A stretch of DNA of 64,000 bases from Gibbsiella quercinecans (GTDB lineage: Bacteria; Pseudomonadota; Gammaproteobacteria; Enterobacterales; Enterobacteriaceae), in assembly GCF_002291425.1 (NCBI RefSeq), contig NZ_CP014136.1, forward strand, positions 2,666,001 to 2,730,000, given 5' to 3'. The translations under genes and the position numbers were made by a program. Under the pieces are notes generated by a model. That model did not search any database and was not told the DNA's origin. It worked only from the letters and a program-made list of their open reading frames with translations. Below are positions 9,537 through 20,983 of the stretch, piece by piece (position 1 is the stretch's first letter; every line of letters starts with the position of its first letter).

Positions 9537-10073
9537 AATGTTATTGTCCTGCAGACGGTGATTATTAGGGTATAGGCTGAAAGCGGGGTGAGGCCTTCGC
9601 CTATGGGGTACAGTTTTTTTTATATCGTCCTGTGATGCATTGCGAATCTAATGTGAATTTATCGTTAACGAACATAAACGAGAAATAGCGAAATCAAAAT
9701 GTGTGTGCCATGTCATAAAATTGAGCGAATTCGCGTTGTTCAGGGTTCTTTTTGAGCAGGAAAAGTGTGATCTGACCAGTGGTTCGGTATCTATTTGTTA
9801 ACAATCGCCGGCGGCTGGCCGCGCGGTTTTCAGTTTTTACTGATAGCGGCAGCGGGAAAATTGCAACAGACTGCGCGTTGGGCCGGTATGTTGCTAGACA
9901 GTAGGTGTTGGGCTACTTACAATCGTTTCATCGTGAAGAAACGTTTTATCAAGACAGGCGCGTTTTAATAACGGTGCGTGTTACCTGGCGCGATGCATAT
10001 TCGCAGTAGCTGCAGCCGATGTTGTGGCCGCTACTTATAGATGTACGCCTTGCTATCATAAGGGGACTGAAGA
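9537..10073. other. Divergent regulatory gap between glpF and zapB
   Basis: No gene can be supported in these 537 bases. They contain the glpF promoter side with the GlpR operator at 9657-9676, AT-rich sequence at about 9600-9790, and a hairpin with a T-run at 9924-9947 on the zapB side (CGTTTC, 8-base loop, GAAACG, TTTT). CRP-like half sites (TGTGA) occur at about 9631 and 9767, but no complete CRP palindrome was found. Confidence 0.5.
9657..9676 (-). promoter_or_regulatory. Candidate GlpR operator upstream of glpF
   Basis: Read on the minus strand, the sequence TATGTTCGTTAACGATAAAT closely matches the palindromic GlpR consensus (WATGTTCGWT-AWCGAACATW), with one well-conserved half (ATGTTCG). 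Its place, 121-140 bases before glpF, fits repression of glpFKX. Confidence 0.6.
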
Positions 10074-10313
10074 ATGTCATTTGAAGTATTTGAAAAACTG
10101 GAAGCAAAAGTTCAGCAGGCGATTGATACCATCACTCTGTTACAGATGGAAATTGAAGAGCTGAAAGAGAAAAACAATAACCTGTCTCAGGAAGTGCAGA
10201 ATGCTTCTGGTAACCAGGAAGCGCTGGTGCGTGAAAACCAGCAGCTGAAAGAAGAGCAGCACGTTTGGCAAGATCGCCTGCGGGCGCTGCTGGGCAAAAT
10301 GGAAGAGGTCTAA
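10074..10313 (+). CDS. zapB: Cell division factor ZapB
   Basis: A small coiled-coil protein that joins ZapA at the Z-ring and links the divisome to the chromosome through MatP. It is 79 residues, two fewer than E. coli ZapB, and nearly identical over the first 45 ([20 protein letters not shown]-type start). Heptad leucines and valines run through the whole length, consistent with one continuous antiparallel coiled coil; there is no enzymatic motif. The start has a GGGGACTGAAG ribosome site. A terminator shared with rraA follows. Confidence 0.96.
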   Translation: MSFEVFEKLEAKVQQAIDTITLLQMEIEELKEKNNNLSQEVQNASGNQEALVRENQQLKEEQHVWQDRLRALLGKMEEV

Positions 10314-10342
10314 CGCCTTTCGCTTTTGCCGAACGCAAACAG

Positions 10343-10366
10343 AAAGGGCGCCTGATGGCGCCCTTT
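10343..10366. terminator. Terminator shared by zapB and rraA
   Basis: The stem GGGCGCC-TGAT-GGCGCCC has AAA to its left and TTTT to its right, and lies between the convergent genes zapB and rraA. Confidence 0.85.
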
Positions 10367-10379
10367 TGCAAATCGGGGA

Positions 10380-10871
<492 letters not shown>

Positions 10872-10979
10872 TTACGTCTGTTTGCCGCTGGAATAACCAG
10901 TATATCCCTTTAATCGCCCCGTTGGCAAAATCATCAGCGCCCATCTGCATTGGCAGCTGATTTCGCCATATCGCCAGGC

Positions 10980-11897
10980 CTAGCTTAGCACCACGCCGAT
11001 GGCGAATAGCACATTGGCCAGCAGCGCCGCTTTGACCATATCTTCCAGCATTGGGCGCATGGCCGTCGCCGTTTTGTTCCGCAACACCCGCACGCCATGG
11101 CGCAGCAGCAGCGGGATAGCGAGCACGAACAGCCAGCCCCAGGCGCTGTGCAGGTTAAGCAGGGCAAACAGCGCAAAGCACACCACGGCCATGATCAGCA
11201 GCAGCGCATGGTAGTAGCGGGCGTTGATCGGCCCCAGGCGCACGGCAAGGGTGTTCTTGCCGTTTTCGCGATCGCTGTCGATATCGCGTAGGTTGTTGAT
11301 GTTCAGCACCGCCGTCGCCAGCAGGCCGCAGGCGGTGGCCGGCAGCATGACAACGCTGTCGAAACTGTGGGTTTGCAGGTAGTAAGTACCGGCCACGCTC
11401 AGCCAGCCGAAGAACACCAGCACGGAAATATCCCCCAGTCCCAGGTAGCCGTATGGCTTGTTGCCCACGGTGTAGGTAATGGCGGCAATGATGGCCAGCG
11501 CGCCCAACACCAGGAAACCGATAACGTCGCTGGGCTGTTCGCAGGCCAGCGCAATCAGAGAACAGCCGGAGATCGCAATCAGCACCACCGTCAGCACCAG
11601 CGCGCGCTTCATCTGTGCCTGTGTGATTAACCCTTTTTGCATACCGCGCAATGGCCCGATGCGGTCTTCTTTATCGCTGCCTTTGGCGGCATCGCCATAG
11701 TCGTTCGCCAGGTTAGAGAGGATTTGCAACAGGCCGGCGGTTAGCAGGGCCAATAGCGCCACGCCCGGTTTCAGGCTGTCTTGCCATGCGGCGATGGCGG
11801 AACCGACCACGATAGAGGCAAAGGCCAGCGGCAGGGTACGCGGTCGTAAACTTTCCAGCCAGGCTTTGACCGGCGTGGTGGTGGTTGATGAGCTCAT
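10980..11897 (-). CDS. menA: 1,4-dihydroxy-2-naphthoate polyprenyltransferase
   Basis: Attaches the octaprenyl tail to 1,4-dihydroxy-2-naphthoate, the membrane step of menaquinone synthesis. The protein is about 305 residues (E. coli MenA 308) and hydrophobic, with roughly eight or nine membrane helices. The first UbiA-type Asp motif is NDYGDAAKGSDKEDRIGP (about residue 67) and the second is NNLRDIDSDRENGK (about residue 204); these bind the prenyl diphosphate through magnesium. I chose the ATG at 11897 (MSSSTTTT); a TTG five codons earlier (11912) is the alternative. It lies downstream of hslVU on the same strand, with a hairpin between. Confidence 0.95.
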   Translation of the reverse strand: MSSSTTTTPVKAWLESLRPRTLPLAFASIVVGSAIAAWQDSLKPGVALLALLTAGLLQILSNLANDYGDAAKGSDKEDRIGPLRGMQKGLITQAQMKRALVLTVVLIAISGCSLIALACEQPSDVIGFLVLGALAIIAAITYTVGNKPYGYLGLGDISVLVFFGWLSVAGTYYLQTHSFDSVVMLPATACGLLATAVLNINNLRDIDSDRENGKNTLAVRLGPINARYYHALLLIMAVVCFALFALLNLHSAWGWLFVLAIPLLLRHGVRVLRNKTATAMRPMLEDMVKAALLANVLFAIGVVLS

Positions 11898-11940
11898 TTT
11901 TCGCTTCGGCAAGTAATTGGCTATATCCGCTGGAAATAAT

Positions 11941-11963
11941 TGTGGGAGGCAATGCCTCCCACA
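11941..11963 (-). terminator. Hairpin between hslU and menA
   Basis: A perfect 11-bp inverted repeat (TGTGGGAGGCA and TGCCTCCCACA around one base) lies 31 bases past the hslU stop. On the minus strand it is followed by ATTATTT, a weak T-rich tract, so it may act as the hslVU terminator. Confidence 0.5.
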
Positions 11964-11993
11964 CAGATAACTGCCAGGACAATGATAGCGCGA

Positions 11994-13322
11994 TTATAAG
12001 ATAAAACGACTCAGATCTTCATCCGCTACCAGCGCATCCAGATGATTACCGACGTAATCGGCGTTGATGATGATGGATTCGCCGTTACTTTCACTGGCGC
12101 TGAAGGAAATATCTTCCATCAAACGTTCCAGCACCGTATGCAGACGGCGCGCACCGATGTTTTCCGTGCGTTCGTTAACCTGCCATGCGGCTTCGGCGAT
12201 GCGGCGGATACCGTCGGCGGTGAAGTCGATGGTAACGCCTTCTGTCGCCATCAATGCCTTGTACTGTTCGGTCAGCGACGCATTCGGCTCGGTGAGGATG
12301 CGTTCAAAGTCTTCGGTGCTCAGCGCCTGCAGCTCAACGCGGATCGGCAGGCGGCCCTGCAGTTCCGGGATCAGATCGGACGGGCTGGCCACCTGGAAAG
12401 CGCCGGAGGCGATGAACAGGATATGGTCGGTTTTCACCATGCCGTGCTTGGTGGACACGGTACTGCCTTCCACCAGCGGCAGCAGATCGCGCTGCACGCC
12501 TTCACGGGACACATCCGGGCCGGAAGCGTTGCCGCGTTTACAGATTTTATCGATCTCATCAATAAACACGATGCCATGCTGTTCAACGGCTTCGATCGCC
12601 AGCTCTTTCAGCTCTTCCGGGTTCACCAGCTTGGCGGCTTCTTCTTCCACCAGCAGCGTGAAGGCTTCCTTGATTTTCAGCTTGCGCGGCTTCTGTTTTT
12701 GCCCACCCAGGTTTTGGAACATCGACTGCAGCTGGCTGGTCATTTCTTCCATGCCCGGCGGCGCCATGATCTCTACGCCCATCGGGGCGGCGGTGAGATT
12801 GATTTCAATCTCTTTATCGTCCAGTTGGCCTTCACGCAGTTTCTTGCGGAAAGACTGACGGGCGGTCGACGGTTCCTGCTCTTCAGCCTGGCCCCAGTTG
12901 TTTTTCGCCGGCGGGATCAGCACATCAAGGATCCGCTCTTCCGCCATTTCTTCTGCACGGGTGCGGTTTTTCTCGATTGACTGCAGGCGAATCATTTTCA
13001 CCGCGGCGTCGGTCAGATCGCGGATGATAGAGTCGACTTCTTTACCCACATAGCCCACTTCGGTGAACTTGGTGGCTTCGACCTTGATGAACGGCGCATT
13101 GGCCAGTTTTGCCAGACGACGGGCGATTTCGGTTTTACCGACGCCGGTCGGGCCGATCATCAGGATGTTTTTCGGTGTGACTTCGTGACGCAGCTCATCG
13201 TTGAGCTGCATGCGGCGCCAGCGGTTACGCAGTGCGATAGCGACGGCACGCTTGGCCTGGCTTTGGCCGATAATGTAGCTGTCCAGCTCGCTGACGATCT
13301 CGCGCGGGGTCATTTCAGACAT
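11994..13322 (-). CDS. hslU: HslUV protease ATPase subunit
   Basis: The hexameric AAA+ unfoldase that feeds substrates into HslV. It has 442 residues (E. coli 443). Walker A is GPTGVGKTE (residues 57-65), Walker B is IVFIDEID, the pore-loop motif GYVGKEV follows at about residue 90, the inserted I-domain covers roughly residues 110-240, and the conserved C-terminus LSRFIL inserts into HslV to activate it. hslV lies 12 bases upstream, so the two are cotranscribed; a heat-shock promoter stands before hslV. Confidence 0.98.
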   Translation of the reverse strand: MSEMTPREIVSELDSYIIGQSQAKRAVAIALRNRWRRMQLNDELRHEVTPKNILMIGPTGVGKTEIARRLAKLANAPFIKVEATKFTEVGYVGKEVDSIIRDLTDAAVKMIRLQSIEKNRTRAEEMAEERILDVLIPPAKNNWGQAEEQEPSTARQSFRKKLREGQLDDKEIEINLTAAPMGVEIMAPPGMEEMTSQLQSMFQNLGGQKQKPRKLKIKEAFTLLVEEEAAKLVNPEELKELAIEAVEQHGIVFIDEIDKICKRGNASGPDVSREGVQRDLLPLVEGSTVSTKHGMVKTDHILFIASGAFQVASPSDLIPELQGRLPIRVELQALSTEDFERILTEPNASLTEQYKALMATEGVTIDFTADGIRRIAEAAWQVNERTENIGARRLHTVLERLMEDISFSASESNGESIIINADYVGNHLDALVADEDLSRFIL

Positions 13323-13334
13323 AGTATTCGGTCC

Positions 13335-13865
13335 TTACGCTTTGGAAGGCAATTCTTCAATAGTGTGGAAATGGTTGGTGTAAATACAGATGTCGCCGGC
13401 GATGCCGAGGGATTTCTCGACGATGTCGCGGGCGCTCAGCTCGGTATTTTCCAACAGCGCGCGGGCAGCTGCCTGGGCATAAGGGCCGCCGGAGCCGATC
13501 GCGATTAAATCATTTTCAGGTTGAACGACGTCACCGTTGCCGGTGATGATCAGTGACGCATTTTCATCAGCCACGGCCAGCAGCGCTTCCAGCTTACGCA
13601 GCATGCGATCGGTGCGCCAGTCTTTCGCCAGCTCAACGGCGGCCTTAACCAGGTGGCCCTGATGCATTTCCAGCTTGCGTTCGAACAGTTCGAACAGCGT
13701 GAAGGCGTCAGCAGTACCCCCGGCGAAACCAGCGATGACTTTGTCGTTGTAAAGGCGGCGCACTTTTTTCACGTTGCCTTTCATCACGGTGTTACCCAAA
13801 GTGGCCTGGCCATCACCACCGATAACTACCTGGCCGTTACGGCGTACGCTTACAATTGTTGTCAC
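13335..13865 (-). CDS. hslV: HslUV protease catalytic subunit (GTG start)
   Basis: The proteasome-like peptidase of the HslUV complex. It is 176 residues, the E. coli length. The catalytic nucleophile is the Thr exposed after removal of the first Met (the protein starts [11 protein letters not shown]). A frame open upstream would add 18 residues and block that Thr. The GTG at 13865 is preceded by GAGGG seven bases upstream and gives the correct N-terminus, so GTG is the true start. The [15 protein letters not shown] motif is also typical. Transcribed with hslU from a sigma-32-type promoter. Confidence 0.97.
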   Translation of the reverse strand: MTTIVSVRRNGQVVIGGDGQATLGNTVMKGNVKKVRRLYNDKVIAGFAGGTADAFTLFELFERKLEMHQGHLVKAAVELAKDWRTDRMLRKLEALLAVADENASLIITGNGDVVQPENDLIAIGSGGPYAQAAARALLENTELSARDIVEKSLGIAGDICIYTNHFHTIEELPSKA

Positions 13866-13942
13866 GAGCAGACCCTCGTATAAAACGGAAAGAAGTCCCC
13901 GTAGCGGCTGCTTGCGCAACCGTTACGAGGCATATTGAGAAT

Positions 13943-13971
13943 ATAGATGGGGGGGGATTGAGACTTTTCAA
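13943..13971 (-). promoter_or_regulatory. Sigma-32 heat-shock promoter for hslVU
   Basis: On the minus strand the -35 GTTGAAA and -10 CCCCATCTAT match the sigma-32 consensus (CTTGAAA, CCCCATNTA) with a 13-base spacer. The -35 overlaps the TGA stop codon of ftsN. It is 78 bases before the hslV GTG. Confidence 0.8.
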
Positions 13972-14888
13972 CCCCCAACGGCGAGGGGAATGCAACTTGA
14001 CATGCCGATGCCCTTCAGGCGCGCCAGCGTTTTGTCTGCCGTGGCGCGGCTGCTGTAGGGGCCGAGAACTACGCGGTTCCAGCCACCGCCAGCGGTGATA
14101 CGGCTTTCAAGGCCTTCAAACGCCAGCTGCGCGCGCACAGATTCAGCCTGATCGGTGGCGCGGAATGAGCCACACTGCACCATCCAGCGTTGTTTCTGCT
14201 CGGGTTTCTCGGGTTTCTCTTGCTTCGCCGTTTCCTGCTTCGCTTCCGGCTTGGGTTGCGGTTGCGGTTGCGGTTTTGGCGCAGGCGCAGGTTTAGCGGG
14301 TTGCACCGGTGCCGCAGGCGCCGCCGTGGTGTTACTGTTAAACGGATTACGCTGTGTATTCACCTGGGGCTGCGATTGCTGTTGCTGTTGAACCTGCTGT
14401 TGCCGCTGTAACTGCTGTTGTTGCTGTTGCTGTTGCTGGCGGCTGTGCTGCTGCGCCTGGCCCGGATCGTTATACGGCACTTCATTAAGCTGTGTTGGGC
14501 GCTGTTGCAGATCGGCCTGCATTTGTTCCAGCAGTTGGCGCTGTTCCGGCGTGAGCTGGGTCTGCGAATTGACTTCCCCACCGGCGGAAGGTTCTGTTGG
14601 GGTTTGTACGCCAATCTGGCGGTTTTCCAGCTCTTTGATATAGCGCCAGCGTTCTTCCGGCTTCGGCGGCAGGTTGCTGCCTGGGCGGGTGCTGTGCGCA
14701 GGCAACAGCGGCGCTTCATCCGGCTTATTGTGCGTAATAAAATAGAGGCCACCGATAAAGATCACCAGCAGGGCAACGGCAAGCGCCACCACGGTTTTGG
14801 ATACCTTCGGAGAACTGCGTTTTTTACGGCTGGGGGTTTTGCGCCGCGCTCCTGAGCGCCCGCGGCTTACATAGTCTCTCTGTGCCAC
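13968..14888 (-). CDS. ftsN: Cell division protein FtsN
   Basis: A bitopic inner-membrane divisome protein that triggers septal peptidoglycan synthesis by FtsWI and binds denuded glycan strands. It has 306 residues: a basic cytoplasmic N-terminus (MAQRDYVSRGRSGARRK), one membrane helix at about residues 33-53, a periplasmic region with the essential helices (KPEERWRYIKELENRQ near residue 80), a Gln/Pro-rich linker, and a SPOR domain from about residue 230 (RWMVQCGSFRATDQAESV to the end) with the paired cysteines. The linker has nine Gln in a row and Pro-Gln repeats. Upstream neighbour is cytR, as in E. coli. Confidence 0.97.
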   Translation of the reverse strand: MAQRDYVSRGRSGARRKTPSRKKRSSPKVSKTVVALAVALLVIFIGGLYFITHNKPDEAPLLPAHSTRPGSNLPPKPEERWRYIKELENRQIGVQTPTEPSAGGEVNSQTQLTPEQRQLLEQMQADLQQRPTQLNEVPYNDPGQAQQHSRQQQQQQQQQLQRQQQVQQQQQSQPQVNTQRNPFNSNTTAAPAAPVQPAKPAPAPKPQPQPQPKPEAKQETAKQEKPEKPEQKQRWMVQCGSFRATDQAESVRAQLAFEGLESRITAGGGWNRVVLGPYSSRATADKTLARLKGIGMSSCIPLAVGG

Positions 14889-15082
14889 TATTTCCGCTAT
14901 ATCCTGATGGGTTAAGAGCCTATCCTCTAGGCTATTTTATTTGCCATTTTGAAGCCGGGCCGGGCACAAGCCCACTGGTGAGGTGTTTCCACACCGGCCG
15001 TCTTCACACTGTATATAACCAATAACGGTGCCCATTGCATCAGCGCCGGGTTCGTTATGTTACTGAACTCTAAAATATTTGA

Positions 15083-16111
15083 CTAGCGTTTAGGCGCAGC
15101 CGTGCTACCCCTGATAACCAATTCACTTTCTAATAGCCGCGATTCGCTGGATACCGCCTGGCCGTGCAGCTGTTCCAACAGTAGCAGCATCGCCTGTTGG
15201 CCAATCTGGTAGCGCGGCTGCGCTACGGTGGTTAATGGCGGATCGCAATACTGCGCCAGCTTGATATCGTCGAACCCGATGATGGACAGATCTTGCGGCA
15301 CGCGCAGCCCCAGTTTTTTCGCCTGCGACAGCACGCCAATCGCCATGACATCGCTGTGGCAGAAAATCGCCGTTGGCGGCTTCGGCAGCACCATCAGCGC
15401 CGCCAGCGCCTGGGCACCAGCCTCATAGGTGAAATCACCCCGGCTAATATAGCTGCTTTCGACGGTAATGCCATTACGCCGTAGCGCCTGGACGTAACCC
15501 TGCAGCCGGTAATGGCTGAGCGGCATATGCTCCGGCCCCGCCACACAGGCAATCTGCCGGTGGCCAAGTTGGTGCAGGTAATGCACGGCTTCGAATGCGG
15601 CGGTCAGGTTGTCAATGTGCACCGTCGGCAGTTCAAGTTCCGGGGCAAACTCGTTGGCCATGACCATCGGCGGCAGATTACGCTGCTCTTCCTTACTGGC
15701 GTCAAAGGGCAGATTGGAACCGAGCAGCAGCATACCATCAATCTGCTTGGTAATGATCAGGTTAACAAACGTACGCTCCTGCTGATTTTGCTGGGCGCAG
15801 TCGCCGATCAGCACCAGATAGCCCTGTTGCGCGGCGGTTTGCTCGATCCCGGTGATCACATCTGCGAAGAAGGGATCGCAGATATCTGGGACGATCACCA
15901 GGATGGTGCGGGATTCGTTGCGTTTTATATTGCGCGACAGGGCATGCGGGGAATAGCCCACGGCCAATACGGCCTGTTCCACTTTCTGGCGCGTTGGCGT
16001 CGACACTTTTTCCGGATTCATCAGCGCACGCGACACGGTTGCCGTCGAAACGCCCGCCATTTCGGCTACGTCTTTCATGGTGGCCATCGGTAATTCTTTT
16101 TTGTACTCCAA
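15083..16111 (-). CDS. cytR: CytR, LacI-family repressor of nucleoside uptake (TTG start)
   Basis: Represses nucleoside transport and catabolism genes together with CRP, and is relieved by cytidine. The protein has 342 residues (E. coli 341). The LacI helix-turn-helix is ATMKDVAEMAGVSTATVSRAL near residues 10-29, the hinge follows, and the sugar-binding-type effector domain is highly conserved (RNESRTILVIVPDICDPFF). The first codon at 16111 is TTG; AAGGAG lies seven bases before it, and the resulting N-terminus is as long as that of E. coli CytR. An ATG at 16087 is the alternative. The 260-base gap to priA should hold its promoter; I found no clear operator. Confidence 0.93.
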   Translation of the reverse strand: MEYKKELPMATMKDVAEMAGVSTATVSRALMNPEKVSTPTRQKVEQAVLAVGYSPHALSRNIKRNESRTILVIVPDICDPFFADVITGIEQTAAQQGYLVLIGDCAQQNQQERTFVNLIITKQIDGMLLLGSNLPFDASKEEQRNLPPMVMANEFAPELELPTVHIDNLTAAFEAVHYLHQLGHRQIACVAGPEHMPLSHYRLQGYVQALRRNGITVESSYISRGDFTYEAGAQALAALMVLPKPPTAIFCHSDVMAIGVLSQAKKLGLRVPQDLSIIGFDDIKLAQYCDPPLTTVAQPRYQIGQQAMLLLLEQLHGQAVSSESRLLESELVIRGSTAAPKR

Positions 16112-16371
16112 CGCCTATCTCCTTGCGCCAGCCCCGTGCTAACGCGATGACTTCAATGTACTCACCTCGCCTGGCGTATGGGCGCGCGTTTGCACGCAGT
16201 GCCCACGATTGCGGTGATAAAACGCCTGCGCTGACATTCTAAACAGATTGCGCGTTGCTTTTGTTACCTAATTTTCAGAAAAAAGGTGAGAACCGGAAGT
16301 TTTTTCGCGTTTACTCGCAATTATTAAGGGTAAACGCCAGCATTTGGCTGCCTGAATCGGACTTTTCCGGC

Positions 16372-18662
<2,291 letters not shown>

Positions 18663-18794
18663 TTGCCGCCTTTGGTATTGACAGGTTGCGCTGCACGCTT
18701 GTGGGCCGCCTGGTATCAAAACCTTTTTATCAACCACGTGTGGTGTCTGGCGAACAGGGCTGGATAGCGACACGGCCTTAACTGAGGTTTCCCC

Positions 18795-19010
18795 ATGAAA
18801 CAAGGTATTCACCCAAAATACGAAGAAGTTACTGCTAACTGCTCTTGCGGTAACGTGATCAAAATCCGCTCTACCGTGGGTCACGATCTGAACCTGGACG
18901 TTTGTGGCGCATGCCACCCGTTCTACACTGGCAAGCAGCGTGATGTTGCTACCGGTGGCCGCGTTGACCGCTTCAACAAGCGTTTCAGCGTACCTGGCGC
19001 TAAGAAATAA
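18795..19010 (+). CDS. rpmE: 50S ribosomal protein L31, zinc-binding form
   Basis: A small protein bridging the large and small ribosomal subunits. It is 71 residues, close to E. coli L31 (70). Four zinc ligands are visible: Cys16 and Cys18 (NCSCGN) and Cys37 and Cys40 (VCGACHP), so this is the C+ form that stores zinc and is usually replaced by a C- paralogue under zinc starvation. The conserved C-terminus is [18 protein letters not shown]. The ATG follows CTGAGGT. A strong terminator follows the gene. Confidence 0.98.
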   Translation: MKQGIHPKYEEVTANCSCGNVIKIRSTVGHDLNLDVCGACHPFYTGKQRDVATGGRVDRFNKRFSVPGAKK

Positions 19011-19028
19011 TCTTTCTTGCGATCAGAT

Positions 19029-19054
19029 AAAAAGGCGCCGTCGGCGCCTTTTTT
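19029..19054. terminator. Terminator between rpmE and metJ
   Basis: The stem GGCGCC-GTC-GGCGCC has AAAAA to the left and TTTTTT to the right, so it can serve both convergent genes. Confidence 0.9.
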
Positions 19055-19085
19055 CGTTCTGCCGCCGGCGTTTGCACCGCGGTAA

Positions 19086-19403
19086 TCAATATTCCCAGGT
19101 ATCGGGATCCACACCCAGCTCACGCATCAATATCTTTGCTGCTTCCGGTATTTCATCGCTGCGCTCTTTGCGCAGATCCTCATCATTCGGTAGCGGCTGG
19201 CCGGTAAAGGCGTGCAGAAACGCTTCGCACAGCAATTCACTGTTGGTGGCATGCCGCAGATTATTGACCTGACGACGAGTGCGCTCGTCGGTGAGGATCT
19301 TCAGGACCTTCAGCGGAATGGATACCGTGATTTTTTTTACTTGTTCACTTTTTTTACCGTGTTCAGCGTAAGGGCTGACATACTCGCCGTTCCACTCAGC
19401 CAT
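19086..19403 (-). CDS. metJ: Methionine repressor MetJ
   Basis: A ribbon-helix-helix dimer that binds tandem 8-bp met boxes when loaded with S-adenosylmethionine. The 105 residues match E. coli MetJ in length and almost throughout. The DNA-contacting strand is [33 protein letters not shown] in outline (residues about 22-54), and the C-terminus ends in DPDTWEY. It is divergent from metB; met boxes at 19735-19758 lie in the shared 417-base gap. The targets metBL and metF are both in this window. Confidence 0.98.
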   Translation of the reverse strand: MAEWNGEYVSPYAEHGKKSEQVKKITVSIPLKVLKILTDERTRRQVNNLRHATNSELLCEAFLHAFTGQPLPNDEDLRKERSDEIPEAAKILMRELGVDPDTWEY

Positions 19404-19647
19404 GGGACACCTTAAAATTTGTCAGAAAAATTACCATATTCTAAAAACCGGCCAATTATGCCCGATCTTCACTGCGCTCACTAATGAATGTCAATAACGC
19501 CGCCAAGGTTACTGTACGCGAGTGGTTAATAGACTCAAATTATGCGTATCGCGTTAACACTGCGCCGTCACAATAAATCGCTATACCTTACTGCACGTTG
19601 CCGATACATCGGCTTTGTTGTTCGGCCTATTCCTGGGCCACACCCTG

Positions 19648-19687
19648 GCGGCGGCTTCCTGCAACCCGAATTATTTTGGGTATATAA
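19648..19687. repeat. ERIC remnant (right end only)
   Basis: About 35 bases, ending CTTCCTGCAACCCGAATTAT-TTTGGGTATA, match the right end of the ERIC element at 5661-5787 with few changes. The left part and the primer-site core are absent, so this is a degraded copy in the metJ-metB gap. Confidence 0.6.
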
Positions 19688-19734
19688 TGTTAGCGGGTAT
19701 TGCGCCTGCGCTCAATCTATACGCAAAGAAGTTT

Positions 19735-19758
19735 AGATGTCCAGATGTATTGACGTCT
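19735..19758 (+). promoter_or_regulatory. Met boxes (MetJ operator) before metB
   Basis: Three adjacent 8-mers, AGATGTCC, AGATGTAT and TGACGTCT, fit the met-box consensus AGACGTCT with 5, 5 and 7 matches. A TTGACG at 19750 with TAATCT 17 bases on is a possible metB promoter overlapped by the last box, which would explain repression. Confidence 0.75.
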
Positions 19759-19820
19759 ATCGTCACTACGATTAATCTTTAGGCTTCACTCACTCGCACT
19801 CCAACAGCCGGATAATCCTT

Positions 19821-20981
19821 ATGACGCGTAAACCAGCCACGATCGCCGTACGCAGCGGCCTGAATAATGACGAACAGTACGGCTGCGTTGTCCCGCCGAT
19901 TCACCTTTCCAGTACCTATAACTTTACCGATTTCAATCAGCCGCGAACCCATGACTACTCACGTCGCGGCAACCCCACGCGCGACGTGGTACAGCGCGCG
20001 CTGGCGGAACTGGAAGGCGGCGCAGGGGCGGTAATGACCGGCAGCGGCATGTCAGCTATTCATCTGGTCACCACCGTATTGCTGCAACCGGGCGATCTGC
20101 TGGTGGCGCCGCACGACTGTTACGGCGGCAGTTACCGTCTGTTTGACAGCCTGAGCAAGCGTGGCGCCTATCGCGTGCTGTTTGTGGATCAGGGTGATGA
20201 AGCGGCGTTGGCGCAGGCGCTAGCGCAAAAACCCAAGCTGGTGCTGATCGAAAGCCCCAGCAACCCACTGCTGCGGGTGGTGGATATCGCCGCCATCTGT
20301 AAAGCCGCACATGCCGCCGGCGCGTTGGCGGTGGTGGATAACACCTTCCTCAGCCCGGCGCTGCAGCAGCCGATCGCGCTCGGCGCCGATCTGGTGGTGC
20401 ATTCCTGCACCAAGTACCTGAACGGGCATTCAGACGTTGTCGCCGGTGCGGTGATCGCCAAAGACCCCGATTTGGCGGTAGATTTGGCCTGGTGGGCGAA
20501 CAACATTGGCGTGACCGGCGGTGCGTTTGACAGCTATTTGTTGCTGCGTGGGATGCGCACGCTGGCGCCGCGTATCAAGGCGGCGCAGCAAAACGCCGAA
20601 GCGATTGTCAGCTATCTGCGCCAGCAGCCGCTGGTGAAAAAACTTTACCATCCTTCTCTGCCGGAAAACCCGGGCCATGAGATCGCACGCCGCCAGCAGC
20701 GCGGGTTTGGCGCGATGCTCAGTTTTGAGCTGGATGGCGATGAAGCGCTGTTGCGCCGTTTCCTTTCCGCGCTTGAGCTGTTTACGCTGGCGGAATCCCT
20801 GGGGGGCGTTGAAAGCCTGATTTCCCATGCGGCCACCATGACCCACGCCGGGATGTCGGCGCAAGCGCGCGCCGCGGCGGGGATTTCCGAAAGTTTGCTA
20901 CGGGTTTCCGTAGGGATTGAAGACAGTGACGATCTGATTGCCGATCTGGAACACGCATTCCAGGCTGCGGCAGCGAGGTAA
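19821..20981 (+). CDS. metB: Cystathionine gamma-synthase
   Basis: A PLP enzyme joining O-succinylhomoserine and cysteine to form cystathionine, the first committed sulfur step of methionine synthesis. The 386 residues equal E. coli MetB. Motifs are YSRRGNPTRDVVQRALAELEGG (about 46-67), GSGMSAIHL (PLP phosphate), and the PLP-Lys region HSCTKYLNGHSDV (about residue 198). metL starts two bases after its stop, so the genes form the metBL operon under the met boxes upstream. Confidence 0.97.
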   Translation: MTRKPATIAVRSGLNNDEQYGCVVPPIHLSSTYNFTDFNQPRTHDYSRRGNPTRDVVQRALAELEGGAGAVMTGSGMSAIHLVTTVLLQPGDLLVAPHDCYGGSYRLFDSLSKRGAYRVLFVDQGDEAALAQALAQKPKLVLIESPSNPLLRVVDIAAICKAAHAAGALAVVDNTFLSPALQQPIALGADLVVHSCTKYLNGHSDVVAGAVIAKDPDLAVDLAWWANNIGVTGGAFDSYLLLRGMRTLAPRIKAAQQNAEAIVSYLRQQPLVKKLYHPSLPENPGHEIARRQQRGFGAMLSFELDGDEALLRRFLSALELFTLAESLGGVESLISHAATMTHAGMSAQARAAAGISESLLRVSVGIEDSDDLIADLEHAFQAAAAR

Positions 20982-20983
20982 GC

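Noticed and set aside
9537-9656. CRP site for glpFKX
   Set aside because: Only TGTGA or TCACA half sites are present; none has a matching partner at the right distance, so I do not call it.
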